Assembly: GCF_021869535.1 (NCBI RefSeq)
Contig: NW_026262679.1
Location: 46,856,426 to 46,920,425, forward strand
Reading direction: 5' to 3'
Length of the DNA stretch: 64,000 nucleotides
Source of the DNA: Mytilus californianus
Taxonomy: Eukaryota; Mollusca; Bivalvia; Mytilida; Mytilidae
The stretch's first letter is position 1. The number at the start of each line of letters is the position of its first letter. The notes beneath the pieces were generated by a model that was not told where the DNA came from, searched no databases, and saw only the letters and a list, made by a program, of their open reading frames with translations. Below, in pieces: positions 30,201-45,200 of this stretch. A program made the position numbers and the translations under genes.

Positions 30201-33200
30201 TTCCCCAATTAAAATAGAATGAACATATGTGGGAATATATACTGTGTGAATATAATAAATACATCAAATTGTTTTAAATGTTATTATCTGTGAACCAGAA
30301 AATGTATTTTACATGTCCTTAGAATGAGATAACTTATTAGATTAAGTCTGAGAAACTAAATTTATAACAATAGAAAGATCATTAGTTTAGAAATGAATAA
30401 TATTTGCTCTGCTAGATAAAAGCAGTTAATCAGAAAATGTCTTTCAGTATTTCCCACTTCTCAATTTAAGTTAATGAATGTTAGTAAAACTAATTATGTT
30501 ATGTTATTTCCTGTCAAGTTATCCAACATATATCTTGATGTGCCCCGTGTTTGTATTAATGTTTTTATTGTTTTTTGTAAGCTTCAGTGTGATTGTCAGG
30601 CTAAATTATGACAGTACATGTTTGATTTCTTTGCCAGATTCATTTTATTTTTATCACTCCATAGCTTTGTACTTCACATTTGTGGCGTGATCGTCAGTTT
30701 GCAAAGAATTCCGTTCCAATCAGTGCCAAGGTCCATCTTAAACTTGCAATGAAGTGACTGTATTTTTTGCTTTGTGTTGAAGGCCTCATTGTGACTTTGT
30801 GATGAAGAACAGCAATAAAGCGCTGTTCCTTTGCTTTTTGTGTTTTTGCTGTGCACATACTGAATTTGTCATGGATAGATACCCCATATCCTTTCTTTTC
30901 TATTATGCAATGGTTGAACCACAGTTCTATGTTTGCAAGTCTAACATGGATACTGCATTTCTATATACATGCAATATAAAAAGAACTATACCTGTTGTAC
31001 ACATAAAATGGAGACAGTAGGCTCCAGAGAAACAGTCACTCTCAAGTATCCTAAGAACTCCTCTGTAGACTTCCCGATATCTGATATTGTTGATATTTCT
31101 AATATCTGTGATAATACATCTAAAGCTGTCTTCAATATTGTACAAAACTTGTCTGTAGAACTCAGGTCTAAGGATCGCTGTAATAGAAAGTAACAGCTGG
31201 AGTGTTTATATCATCATCTAACACTTACCTTAGGAAATTGTTGCATTAAGTTTATGTGACTGAAAAGTTGACTTTTCATTATCTGATAAAAATTATAATA
31301 AATAAAAGAAGAAATGAACATGCAACATAAATGCTCAAAAGAGGAGATGATAGGGTTCAGCATTCTTAGCCATTCGTAAAATAAGAAGAACTAGAGGCTC
31401 TAAAGAGCCTGTGTCGCTCACCTTGGTCTACGTGCATATTAAAAAAAGGACACAGATGGATTCATGACAAAATTGTGTTTTGGTGATGATGTGTTTGTAG
31501 ATCTTACTTTACTGAACATTCTTGCTCCTTACTATTATCTCTATCTATAATGAACTTGGCCCGGTAGATACAGTGGAAAATACTTTGTAAAAATTTACAA
31601 AAATTGTAAAAAATTGACTATAAAGGGCAATAACTCCTTGAGGGGTCAATTGACAATTTTGGTCATGTTGCCTTATTTGTAGATCTAACTTTGCTGTACA
31701 TTATTGCTGTTTACAGTTTATCTCTATCTATAATAATATTCAAGATAATAACCAAAAGCTGCAAAATTTTCTTAAAATTACCAATTCAGGGGCAGCAACC
31801 CAACAATGTGTTGCCTGATTGGTCTGAAAATTTCAGGGCAGATAGATCTTGACCTAATGAACAATTTTACCCCGATGTCAGATTTGCTCTAAATGCTTTG
31901 GTTTCAGAGATATGAGCCAAAAACTGCATTTTACCCTATGTACTATTTTTTAGCCATGTCGGCCATCTTGGTTCGCGGGCGGGGTCATCGGACACATTTT
32001 ATAAACTAGATACCCTAATGATGATTGTGGACAAGTTTGGTTAAATTTGTCTTAGTAGTTTCAGAGGAGAAGATTTTTGTAAAAAATTACAAAAATTTAC
32101 GAAAAATGGTTAAAAATTGACTATAAAGGGCAATAACTCCTTAAGGGGTCAACTGACAATTTTGGTCAAGTTGACTTATTTGTAGATCTTACCTTGCTGA
32201 ACATTATTGCTGTTTACAGTTTATCTCTATCTATAATAATATTCAAGATAATAACCAAAAACGGCAAAATTTCCTTAAAATTACCAATTCAGGGGCAGCA
32301 ACCCAACAACGGGTTGCCTGATTGGTCTGAAAATTTCAGGGCAGATAGATCTTGACCTAATGAACAATTTTATACTCATCAGATTTGCTCTAAATGCTTT
32401 GGTTTCAGAGATATGAGCCAAAAACTGCATTTTACCCTATGTACTATTTTTTAGCCATGGCGGCCATCTTGGTTCACGGGCGGGGTCATCGGACACATTT
32501 TTTAAACAAGATACCCTAATGATGATTGTGGACAAGTTTGGTTAAATTTGTCTGAGTAGTTTCAGAGGAGAAGATTTTTGTAAAAGATTACAAAAATTTA
32601 CGAAAAATGGTTAAAAATTGACTATAAAGGGCAATAACTCCTTAAGGGGTCAACTGACCATTTTGGTCAAGTTGACTTATTTGTAGATCTTACTTTGCTG
32701 AACATTATTCCTGTTTACAGTTTATCTCTAGCTATAATAATATTCAAGATGATAACCAAAAACGGCAAAATTTCCTTAAAATTACCAATTCAGGGGCAGC
32801 AACCCAACAACAGGTTGTCCGATTCATCTGAAAATTTCAGGGCAGATAAATCTTGACCTAATAAACAATTTTACCCTTTGTCAGATTTGCTCTTAATGCT
32901 TTGGTTTCAGAGATATAAGCCAAAATCTACATTTTACCCCTATGTTCTATTTTTAGCCATGGCGGCCATCTTGGTTGGTTGGCCGGGTCACCGGACACAT
33001 TTTTTAAACTAGATACCCCAATGATGATTGTGGCCAAGTTTGGTCAAATTTGGCCCAGTAGTTTCAGAGGAGAAGATTTTTGTAAAAGTTTACGGACGAC
33101 GGACGACAGACGCAGGACGACGGACGCAAAGTGATGAGAAAAGCTCACTTGACCTTTCAGGTCAGGTGAGCTAAAAAATGGAATAATTAAGGGTGTTACT

Positions 33201-36200
33201 CAGATAATTTTTGTAATAAAAGTCAACTTGCATTTAAAAGTTATTTACCTATGTACCATGAATTTGCATATGGGAGTGGATATCAATGGTGTATCTTAAG
33301 TACTTATTCAGGAATGGCCCTGATCAGACAACTAAACATAAGACGCTGATGACCTTGATATTGTTAACTGAAACAGTAAAAGCTATGACTAGCTTTGCAA
33401 CATTTGTTGTCTTTTTTCAAACTAGTCTACACAAATTTTCATAAAAGATGGTTTAAATAATAAGAACATATTTACCTGATAATTTGAGTAAGCTCCCTTG
33501 AACACTTCATATAATTTCATATAATGAGGAGTATTATAGAATAACCCTATTGCATCTTTCTTATTTTTATCTTTTTCTGGTTCTTTTTCTTTTTCTGAAA
33601 TACATGTAAGTACACAGACGATAAAAATAATGTATTTTTTTTCCATACAGATACTTGCTTATATTTATATGTAAATTGCCAAATAATATGTTCCCGATGG
33701 AAAAAAATAATACAACAAAACAAAGTTTTCATGTTATGATACATTTTAAAGGCAGTAATTGATATTTTAAAAAACTCTTGCATTTTTCTAAAAAAAAATA
33801 AATGGGGAATGTGTCCATGGGACACAGATGATGCCCCTGCTTGCATATAATGTTATAAAGGGATATAACTCAAGAACTGTAAAAGTGACGCTACTCAAAT
33901 TTGTACTTGATCTGAGTTTTGTGGTAATAAGTATTGTGTATACGTTTCATAACATTTTGTAGAGGCAAACTAAAGTAAGAGAAAGGAAACGAAAAATTCA
34001 GCAATTTTTCCATTTGTAGAGGGGCATAACTCTAGGACAGCAAAAGTGACACCACCAAAATTCGAACTTGATCTGTGTTTTATGGTAATAAGCATTGTGT
34101 ATAAGTTTCATAACATTTGGTTGAGGCAAACTAAAGTAAGAGAATGGAAACGAAAAATTCAGCAATTTATCCATTTGTAGAGGTGCATAACTCAGGAACG
34201 GCAAAAGCGACGCCACCAAAATTCAAACTTGATCTGTGTTGTGTGGTTATAAGCATTGTGTATAAGTTTCATAATATTTCGTTGAGGTAAACTAAAGTTA
34301 AAGAATGGAAAGGAAAAATTCAGCAATTTTTCCATTTATAAAGGGGCATAACTCTAGAACGGTAAAAGTGACGCCACCAAAATACAAACTTGATCTGTGT
34401 TTTGTGGTAATAAGCATTGTGTATAAGTTTCATAACATTTGGTTGAGGTAAACTGAAGTTAGAGAACGGAAACAAAAAAATTAGCAATTTTTCCATTTGT
34501 ACAGGGGCATAACTCTAGAACGGTTAAAGTGATGCCACCAAAATTCAAACTTGATCTGTGTTTTGTGGTAAAAGCATTGTGTATAAGTTTCATAATATTT
34601 GGTTGAGGCAAACTAAAATTAGATAACGGAAACCAATTTTGGGACGTACAAGGGTAAAACTTAATGCCCCCTCCGCTACGGCAGGGGCATAAAAAAGAAT
34701 TGCTGAGCATTGAGTAAACGATCTGTCATTAGATTTACTGTGTTTTTCTTCAATAGATCACATTTCATTTGATAAATTCAATTTTGAACATGAATTAGAA
34801 GAGCCAGCTGTTTCTTTTTGAGTTATTGACTAAATGTGCATATCAACAATTTTGTACTTGTTACATTCACATGCATGTTCAAGATACCTTTGGGTTGTTT
34901 TTGAGGTGTTGATTTATCTGGCGTAGTTGTAGTGCCACCTGGTGAGTTTTCTGCCTTAGATTTACGTTTAATCGGACTCAAAGAAGGAGCATTTGGTAAA
35001 GAGGGTAAGGTGGGTTTCATCTGTGGAGGACCAGGCACATTTTCTTCTATTACATGTGTAAATATGTTCAGCAACCTGAAAAACAAAAAGCATTTCCCAT
35101 TATATTCTAATAAGACAAAATATACATTTAGGGGATTTGGTGTTAATGGCAGATCATGGATAGTCTCTGTTAAAAGTTTTTAAAAAAGATTTTCATCAAA
35201 TTAAAGCTTGAAATATTGTATAGATACCTGTCTACTGATGAAGATAGCATGTTTAACTCGAGATGTCTTTAAGTAACTTGGTTTACGTCATTGGGTTGCT
35301 GTCTTATTTATGTATTACCCACATCTCCTTTTATTAACATCAAACCAAAGATTTAAAGAATTTCAATATTAACTATACTTCAGTCTCTTTATAAAGAATT
35401 CAGAATTCAGGGGATGGTTAAAATTTCTTGACCATTCTGTCTACATAAAATAAAGATCAGTTGATTTCAATAATATTACACAATAACTTGAAACATTACA
35501 TTTTCTTAGTTTAGAATTTTGTGATATCCAATACCATACCAATAAGTTTTGATATTAAACACACCCTATTACTGCCTTTGACTACAGCAGCTACAACAGG
35601 ATCTGTGTTCCTGATTGCCATTAAAAACAATCATTTTTGCTATCATGTACAGCATATCTGTGTCTGCTATTCCGGTTGCCATTGCAATACACGTACAATG
35701 TATTTTGCAATTGTGTACAGATGATTTTAATCTGTGTTACCTATTGCATCTGCAATTCTGATAGATGGTAATATAGTGTGTTAAAAAGTAAACATCTGAA
35801 ATTGAAGAAACCATTATTCTATCAAACAGGATACCAGGTTTCCATTCACTTACCTTGCTATATGAGTAAACAGTTGATCTATTAGTGGAACCAGTACTCT
35901 GTCAGAGATTGCTGCCCATTTAGTTTCAGGATGTTCTTCTGTATGATGACTATCATCTATAACTTTTAAGGACTTATATGTGGCTCCTAAAAAATGATTT
36001 TGATTGATTGATTAATTTATTGTTTTTTGATTGATTGATTAATTGATTGTTTTTTGCTTGAATTCCCAAACATGATTTTGTTTGAAATCATCTACGTTAA
36101 TGATATCTTTCCAAATCAATATCTTGCTTCAAGAACATCTGATATTGAATATGTGACTTTTGTCAACATTTTCAACCATATTTATATGTATTATTAAAAC

Positions 36201-39200
36201 TTTATAAGAAGTCTCCTCTTGATTCATTGTAATTTTTCACTGTCAGGTTCTGCTTTGTTAAATATTAAAGTGAAAGATTATATCTTACATGTATGTTTTG
36301 ACATTTTTACAATACCATGCTGTCTGGTAAATATTCCTGTCTTATAGTTTTTATTAAAGATATAACTGTTTTATAACAAAGTCAATGCAGGACTTTCTTT
36401 GAGATATTATTGTGTCTGGGAGACACAACTGATGCCCCCGCAGAGGCAAAGTGTTATTTTAAAATACACAAAATAATGACAAAGTTCAACTATCTCCCAA
36501 AAGAGCAAATATTGATAAAAAATCAAATCCCTGACCACATGCACACCTTCAATATATGTACAAACAGCCAGCAAAGTGAAAACTTCCTAGCATTCAAACT
36601 GTAGGAGGAGTTATGTGGAATAACTATATACCCAAAATGGGACAGACGGACGGAAGGGCGTACAGACGGTAGGACGGATGGAAGGACGGACGATAGGACG
36701 GACAGACGGACAGGGGACAACAATATGCCCCCAACTTTTAGTTGCAGGGTCATAAAAATTTCAACCAAATATGGTTTTCCCAGCAAAGTATGAATAATGG
36801 TAATTTAATAGCTTCTTTGGAGTGAACTTAATGTGATAGCTTTTGGTGTGTTAAAAAAATAGAAAATGTAGAAAAATCTGGTAAATTAGATAAATTTCAT
36901 TCATAATGATTGGTTTGCATTTAAATCCTATATTGTGTCATTCCAAAAGGCCTCTACAAAGCACAATCTTTCTTGTAATAAAGGTTATATAGTAAATGTT
37001 AATTTTTGAACAGAGTGATTTTAGTACTTTTCAGAAGCCCATCTTTGAATAGAAGATTACACATAATGCACAAGCATCCATATGAAAAAAAAAATTACAA
37101 TTATTTATCTAACTGCAGTAATTTATTGTATAAATGATATACATTTTCTGGAAGTTAATTCCAACTGTAGCAGAAGTAATGTTACACTACAAACAGTAAT
37201 GACATATAGGAATATATTTGGAGGGTGGATTTACCAGACCTTTGAATTAACTGTACTAGACTGTATACAAACCAGCTACTAGATTTCCTGCCAGCTTCAG
37301 AGCATCACTATGAGCTTTAATGTCCAGACTGACCATGTGTGAGGTTAACAAGGACAGGACAATGGTCAAAAGTCCACCACCAGAGCCAGTGGTCATCTCA
37401 TCTATACTATGGGTACTGCAAATAAATAATAAAATCTGAGTATGAGTGATATCAACAAAGACAGGACAATGGTCAGAACTACACCACCTGATCTAATGGT
37501 CACATCATCCATGTTTTGGTCTCGTTCAAAATAAAATAAAGAATAGAAAGATTGTTACAATGTAACAAAAAATGTATGCTGGTTTATTTGGTTGAACTTT
37601 CTTTATAAACCACTGAGTTGTGTGTACCAAAACATTAAAATGACAGTAAGCAAGAAGGAGGTAACTCCCCTTGATGAACCAAGTTTTAGCCTGACATAAA
37701 AAACATGTGAGTGTATGTCATAAGCTAAGAACCTTGTCGGTGGTTGCCTTAGCTCATACTGTAATTTCTGAATTTACAGTATCTTACTATTTTTTGGTTG
37801 TTTGGAGACTTCAGTATTGATGGGGAAGATATTTGATGAATGTTTCTGTTTAATAATTTATTCACAACTTTTTTAGACTCTGGATCATTTTAATATAGAT
37901 TGAGATATTGTATAGACACCTATCTATTGTTGAAGACTGTATGTTGACCTCTAAATGTCCTTGGTTATATGTGTCGTTTGACATATACTCAACTTCTAAT
38001 TTTATTCATAAATGATCTTGATGGAGAACGTCATCTAGTTTGTCTATTGGGACTAACTATAAGTACCTTGAGTGGCAGAAGTCAGGATAGAGTTAATCAT
38101 CTTGATGAACAAAGTGATTGTTGTTGAAGAATGTATTCTAGTTTATCCATTATTATCTTTAACTATTAGTATGATGTTTTTTCACCACACTTCCATGGAT
38201 TGAAAATCGAATCACTCACCTTGATGAACTTAGTGACCTTGATGGAGGACGTTTACTGGTTTGTTTGGCTGTACTATCTTTAGGTACCAATGGGGTAGGT
38301 GGACCACAACACCATGAGTGGCAGTAGACTGTGGCTGGGTAGGTCTCAGATAGTAGACATAAGGCATGACAACACCCATACTGCAATACAAACAAAAATA
38401 TAAACTCAGTACAATATTATATAAATATTTTGTTCCTTTATTGCTTGCTTATGTAGAACAGCTTTGGTAGTATCAGGTAGTTATATAAAAGGTGTTTACT
38501 TTTATTTGTGGGATACTAATTTTTGTGGATTTCGTGAGTAAAGGTAAATCAAAAATTTAAATGATCGCCGAAGTACAAATTTTCTACAGGTTTGTACATA
38601 AATTCTGGCAAAACCATGAAATAATGAAACTACCATTTTTTCTAAATCCACGAAAATCCTTGTTTGTAGGAATACTTTTTGTGATGAATTGAAATCAAAA
38701 TAAATGTGGATAGTGTCCACATGTGGACACAGATGATGCCCCCGCTTGCATATCATATAGTTATAAAGGGATATAACTGAAGAACGGTAAAAGTGACGCT
38801 ACCCAAATTTGAACTTGATCTGAGTTTTGTGGTAATAAGCATTGTGTGTAAGTCTCACAACATTTGGTTGAGGCTAACTTAAGTAAAGAACAGAAACTAA
38901 AATTTCAGCAAATTTTCTATTTGTAAACAGGCATAACTCTAGAACGGTTGTGTATAAGTTTTATAACATTTGGTTGAGACAAACGAAAGTTAGAGAAGGG
39001 AAACGAAAAATTCAGCAATTTTTATGTTTATAAAGAGACATAACTCAAGAATGGTAAAAGTGTCACCACCAAATTTTGTACTTACTCTGTATTATGTAGT
39101 AATAAGCATTGTGTATAAGTTTCATAACATTTGGTTGAGGCAAACTAAAGTAAGAAAACGGAAACAAAAAATTTGTACTTGATCTTAGATTTGTAGTACA

Positions 39201-42200
39201 TGTAATGAATATTGTGTATAGGTTTCATAATGTTTGGTTGGGGCAAACTTAAGTTACAGAATAGAAACTAAAAATTTTGCAATCTTTCGATTTATAAAGG
39301 GGCATAACTCAATAATGGTTAAAGTGACACTACCCAAATTTAACTTGATCTGTGTTTTATCAGTGGAAGTCAAAATTAAACATTGCATTGTATAAAGCAT
39401 TGATTGTAGTTGATTCAACTATAATCATGGACAAAGGAAGATAACTCCAATTTTTGTAAAAATTACTTGATATTTAGAAGAAAATATTTTTGTTTTCAAT
39501 TTTTCCATTTATAAAGGGGCATAACTCTAGAACAGTTAAAGTGACGCAAACAAAATTCAAACTCGATCTGTGTTTTGTGGTAATAAGCATTGTGTATAAA
39601 TTTCATAACATTTGGTTGAGGCAAACTTAAGTTAGAGAACGGAAACTAAAAATTTTGCAATTTTTCCATTTATAAAGGGGCATAACTCTAGAACGGTTAA
39701 AGTGACGCCACCAAAATTTAAACTTGATCTGTGTTTTGTGGTAATAAGCATCGTGTATAAGTTTGATAACATTTGGTTGAAGCAAACTCAAGTTAGAGAA
39801 CGGAAACCAATTTTGGGATGTACGTTCGTACGTACAGACGGACAAGGGTAAAACTTAATGCCCCCACCGCTACGGCGGGGGCATAAAAACATTGTTCAAA
39901 TCCTTGTTTTTAGGAATACTTAACCCAGCTTAGCTAGAAATTCTCAAAATAATTTAAATCAATTTGACATGACAATCCTCTGGAATCCTAAACTTTGGAA
40001 ATATTTCAGGAAATAAATAATAACTGATCATAGCTTTTGAACACAAACATTAAAATCGCAAGAAAATGTAGCAAATCATTCTGGACTTACATATTTTGTA
40101 ATCAAATTCATTCCATTATAATTTCAATCCATCTGATGCAGTGATTCTCTCTATATCATTCAGAAATCATTACTGTTTTTATCATTTTCCAGAAAATAAA
40201 GGAATGTAACTTTGGGAAGTTAAAATGGAAATCTACAAAAATCAACAGTCACCTGTATTTTGTGGTTGATTAAAATTTCAATCAATTTGGTTCAGTACTT
40301 TACTCTGCATCATCCAAAAATATTTTTTTAAATTTTTAAAGAAATACAGGACTATAACTCTGGAATGTTCAAGGGGAAATTGGCAAGAATAAAACAAAGA
40401 ATGTATTTTGTGGTTTATAACATGCTATGAAAATCAATTAAAAATAAACTAATACCCTAGTCATTCATAATATTCTGCAAAAGTTTAAACAAATTGGGTC
40501 CTTTGGTTTTTTTTTTAATTGTCTGGACAAGCAGACAGAGAGTGGAAGGGCAAGAAGAACAACTATCAACCATGAAATTCTAAAATAGTTTTCATCAAAG
40601 TAAACTTACTGTCAGCTGTTTGGAGTCTGACATATTTAGAATGTGTAGTAGGTTCATAACAACTCTTGATAAATTACTCTCTACATCAGACTGGACAGGC
40701 ACATGATTTATCACATGGTATGGTTTGACTAGACCGAGAACAAGGGGAGGCAAATCTAGACTGCTATCTCTAGTTACATGGCACATCAGTCCCTCAACTT
40801 GGAATCTTGATTCTGTTATAATGGGATCATGTTGGGAATGATCAACAGGAAAGAACAGGTTTGGAATTAATCTGAAAAAAAATAATATATACCAAGTGAG
40901 CAAGTAAATAGTCTAAAATCATGTTATAACTATTGTTGTTACTTTACTTCAAAACAAGATTGCACATACATTTACTAAGTATAAATTCAGAATGCTCTAC
41001 AGTAATGTTAAAAATTAAAATTCTATTAAGAAATCATTCCATGAACTTCCAATAGTCTTTTGGGCAACAGGTTTTGAAAACAATACAATCTAAGATGTCC
41101 CTTTTGAAGTTGTTCTACTTTTATCAAAATCAAAAACACAAAAAATAAAATGCTCCGCAGGGCGCAGCTTGATACGACCGCAGAGGTCGAACCCTGAACA
41201 GTTGGGGGAAGTATGGACACAACATTCAAGCTTGATACAGCTTTGGATTTGGATTGTGATTAAATATTTGACACAGCATAGGTTTCTAACACAGATTGAA
41301 TGTGGTCTAAGAACTTAAAAATTTTAAATTGGACATTCACCTATTATGGTCCAATATCCAAAATCTAAATACATGGTTAGATTCAGCATATCAAAGAACC
41401 CCAAGAATTCAATTTTTGATGAAATCAAACAAAGTTTAATTTTGGACCCTTTTGACCTCAATGTGGACAAAGTTGATAACTGGGCCCAAAAATCAAAAAT
41501 CTAAATACATGGTTAGATTCAGCATATCAAAGAACCCCATATATTCAATTTTTGTTGAAATCAAACAAAGTTTAATTTTGGACCCCGATTTGGACCAACT
41601 TGAAAACTGGGCCCATAATCAAAAATCTAAATACATGTTTAGATTCAGCATATCAAAGAACCCTAAGAATTCAATTTTTGTTAAAATCAAACTAAGTTTA
41701 ATTTTAGACCCTTTGGACCTTAATGTAGACCAATTTGAAAACGGAACCAAAAATTAAGAATCTAAATACACGGTTAGATTCGGCATATCAAAGAACCCCA
41801 ATAATTCAATTTTTGATGAAATCAAACAAAGTTTAATTTTGGACCCTTTTGACCTCAATGTGGACAAAGTTGATAACGGGGCCCAAAAATCAAAAATCTA
41901 AATACATGGTTAGATTCAGCATATCAAAGAACCCTATATATTCAATTTTTGTTGAAATCAAACAAAGTTTAATTTTGGACCCCGATTTGGACCAACTTGA
42001 AAACTGGGCCCATAATCAAAAATCTAAATACATGTTTAGATTCAGCATATCAAAGAACCCTAAGAATTCAATTTTTGTTAAAATCAAACTAAGTTTAATT
42101 TTGGACCCTTTGGACCTTAATGTAGACCAATTTGAAAACGGAACCAAAATTTAAGAATCTAAATACACAGTTAGATTCGGCATATCAAAGAACCCCAATA

Positions 42201-45200
42201 ATTCAATTTTTGATGAAATCAAACAAAGTTTAATTTTGGACCCTTTGGACCTCAATGTGGACCAATTTAAAAACGGGGCCCAAAATCCAAAAACTAAATA
42301 AACGGTTAGATTCAGCATATCAAAGAACCCCATGAAATCAAGAATAAAACCCCATTGAAATTGGTCAAGAAATAAGCAATTTATAGGAAGTATCTTCTTT
42401 TGCACAATCCTGTGCTATTAAATATTTCTTGCTATTGCGCAATACTGTACAATTGACAATTTCTTGCTATTGCGCAATATTGTGCTATTGGATATTTCTT
42501 GCTATTGCGCAATACTGTGCAATTGAAGATTTCTTGCTATTGCGCAATACTGTGCAATTGAAGATTTCTTGCTATTGTGCAATACTGTGCAATTGAAAAT
42601 TTCTTGCTATTGCACAATACTTATTATATAATAATTTACACATCCTGTTTGGTGTGTATCTCCTACCATATCATTATTATTTGATTTTAAATATAAATCA
42701 GAAATAACCAACTTAAAATGGAAAATTTTAAAAGAAACAAAAAAGGAAAAAAAGAAAAAAAAGGAAAAAAAAATAAATCCCCCCCCAAAATTTTTTGAAC
42801 CCCCATTATGATTCATCACCCCCAAACTCAATCCCAGCCTTCCCTTTGTGGTATGGTACCTTGCAGTACAATTTCAGAGAGATCCATACACTTGAACACA
42901 AGTTATTGTCTGGAAACTAGAAAAAAATGTGTTTTTTGGCCCCTTTTTGGCCCCAAATTCCTAAACGTTTAGGGCAATTACCCCCAAACTCAAACCCAGC
43001 TTTCCCTTTGTGATATGGAACCTTGTAGTACAATTTCAGAAAGATCCATACACTTACACACAAGTTATTGTCATGAAACTAGAAAAATGCTTGTTTTTTG
43101 CCCCTTTTTTGGCCCCTAATTCCTAAAATTTGGAGGCAATTACCCCCAAAATCAATCCCAGCATTCCTTTAGTGATATGGAACCTTGTGGTACAATGTCA
43201 GAGAGATCCATACACTAACACACAAGTTATGTCTGGAAGTTACAAAAATGCTTATTTTTGGCCCCTAATTCCTTTACTGTTATTACCATAACCCCCAAAA
43301 TCAATCCCAACCTTCCTTTTGTGGTATTGAACCTTGTGGTAAAATTTCATAAAGATCCATTCACTTAAACTAAAGTTAGAGTGCGAAAACCAATGTGTCT
43401 TCGGACGACGCCGGACGACGCCGACGACGACGCCGGACGACGACGACGCCAACGTCATACCAATATACGACCACAAAAATTTTTTTGCGGTCGTATAAAA
43501 ACTCAAAGTTAAAGATGTTAACAATTGAAATTCATTGAAACTCATTGAGTTCTGTGATCATATTGGAATCTCAAACATACACAGACTTCTATATGATCCT
43601 AGATAAATGAAAACCAAGATTAAATGTAAATGTCTTATCTTGGACTTGGTTCTTTGTATGTTAAGAGCCTAAATACTATATTATGGCATCTTTTAAACTC
43701 ATTTCAAAAACCTCTGAGTAGCAGTACAATACTATCACAAGTGTTTATGCAGCATTGTGACATACTCTTGTTTCATTAGAACTTACTTGACAAGTGTCTG
43801 TGCAGCATTGTGACGCACTCTGGTGTCATCTGAACCAAAATAGGCCATAATGATATCTGACACAACTCGCTTCTGTAAATTTAATTTCTGAAGAAAAAAT
43901 TAAACAATATATGAGATCTATCGATGGAAAAACATCAAGACATTCACTTTTTATATCCAACAAAGTCAGGATAACATTCTATAGTCACTTGTACATTTTA
44001 CCTTATTTCCTACTGTCATTATTTTTTATCAACTTCCAAAAATACTCCTTCCTCTGAATTGAGTTTTAAATTTTGTTTGGCAGCTTCTGATATTTATCAT
44101 TTTTACCTTTTAACAAGCTCTTAACCACCAATTACATAATTCAGTGATGATTTTTTGTCAGAACAAAACTACAAATTCCTTATACTTCATGCATAACAGA
44201 TATTCAGATTAAACAACAAAGATTTTGGAAAAAAATGATGAGAAACACACTCAAAGTCCTCGATACTTTGTTTGTGGATTGCAACAATCAAATGTCAACT
44301 GCGGATTTGATCTTTTTGATTTGCAACTGTACTAAAAGTTTTTTCATTTTTTTTTTTAAATGTTATTTGCCAAATAATCTCTTTTAGTCAGTGACATCAA
44401 AAACTTACTGTTAGACAATTACTGGAAAATTGATTTACTTTCTTCAATGGCAGACAAAATAAAATGGTGAATTGCTTTGATACTTCTTTAGTCTTTTGTT
44501 ACTGGTACAATCTTCTAGTCTTTTGTTACTTAAAAAATTTGTTTTAACTTGTGTACTTACTCCTAGATAGTGATTGTCTCCCTTTTGTACATCGTCACAA
44601 CAAGATTCTAAATGTGTAACCACTCTGAAGTTGATAGATCCAATCAAATCCAATATCTCTACCTACAAAAAGATACATTGCATCATACAACAAAAGTCTT
44701 CTATATCTCTAATATTTGCCAATGAACGTTAAGCAAGCAAAACCAACTAATCAATCTATATCACTATAAACGTTTGTCTAGAGCAGGTATCATTGTTGTG
44801 CTAACCAGTACAAATGTTCGACCTTCTAGAAGAAGGCTTACCATGACTAACCAGTACACATTTTCTCTTATCTGAGAGAAGGCTTACATTGGCTTACCAG
44901 TATATTTTCTTCTTATCAGAGAGAAGACTTATCTTGACTAGCCAGTACAATCTTTTTCTCATCTGAGAGAAGACTTACCTTGACTATAACCAGTACAAAT
45001 ATTTTCTCTTGTCTGAGAGAAGATTTATCTTGACTAACTAGTACAAGTTTTCTCTTGTCTGAGAGAAGACTTATCTTGACTAACCAGTACATTTTTTTTC
45101 TTATCTGAGAGAAGACTTACCTTGACTAACCAGTATGGATTTTCTCTGATTTCCAGTAACTTAAGCAAAGCTTGTAAACCTATGTTACTATCCACACTTA

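Noticed and set aside
30478..30690. Small membrane protein (70 hydrophobic residues)
   Set aside because: Composition follows T-rich DNA; no start context, homology or neighbours support it.
33998..34710. Overlapping minus-strand open frames in the 34-kb region
   Set aside because: Each repeats with the 157-bp unit of the family B element and shows no domain.
41452..42154. Repeated 100-residue open frames ([17 protein letters not shown] type), also at 59613-60287
   Set aside because: They follow the repeat unit of a non-coding element, lack any domain, and break at each higher-order repeat.
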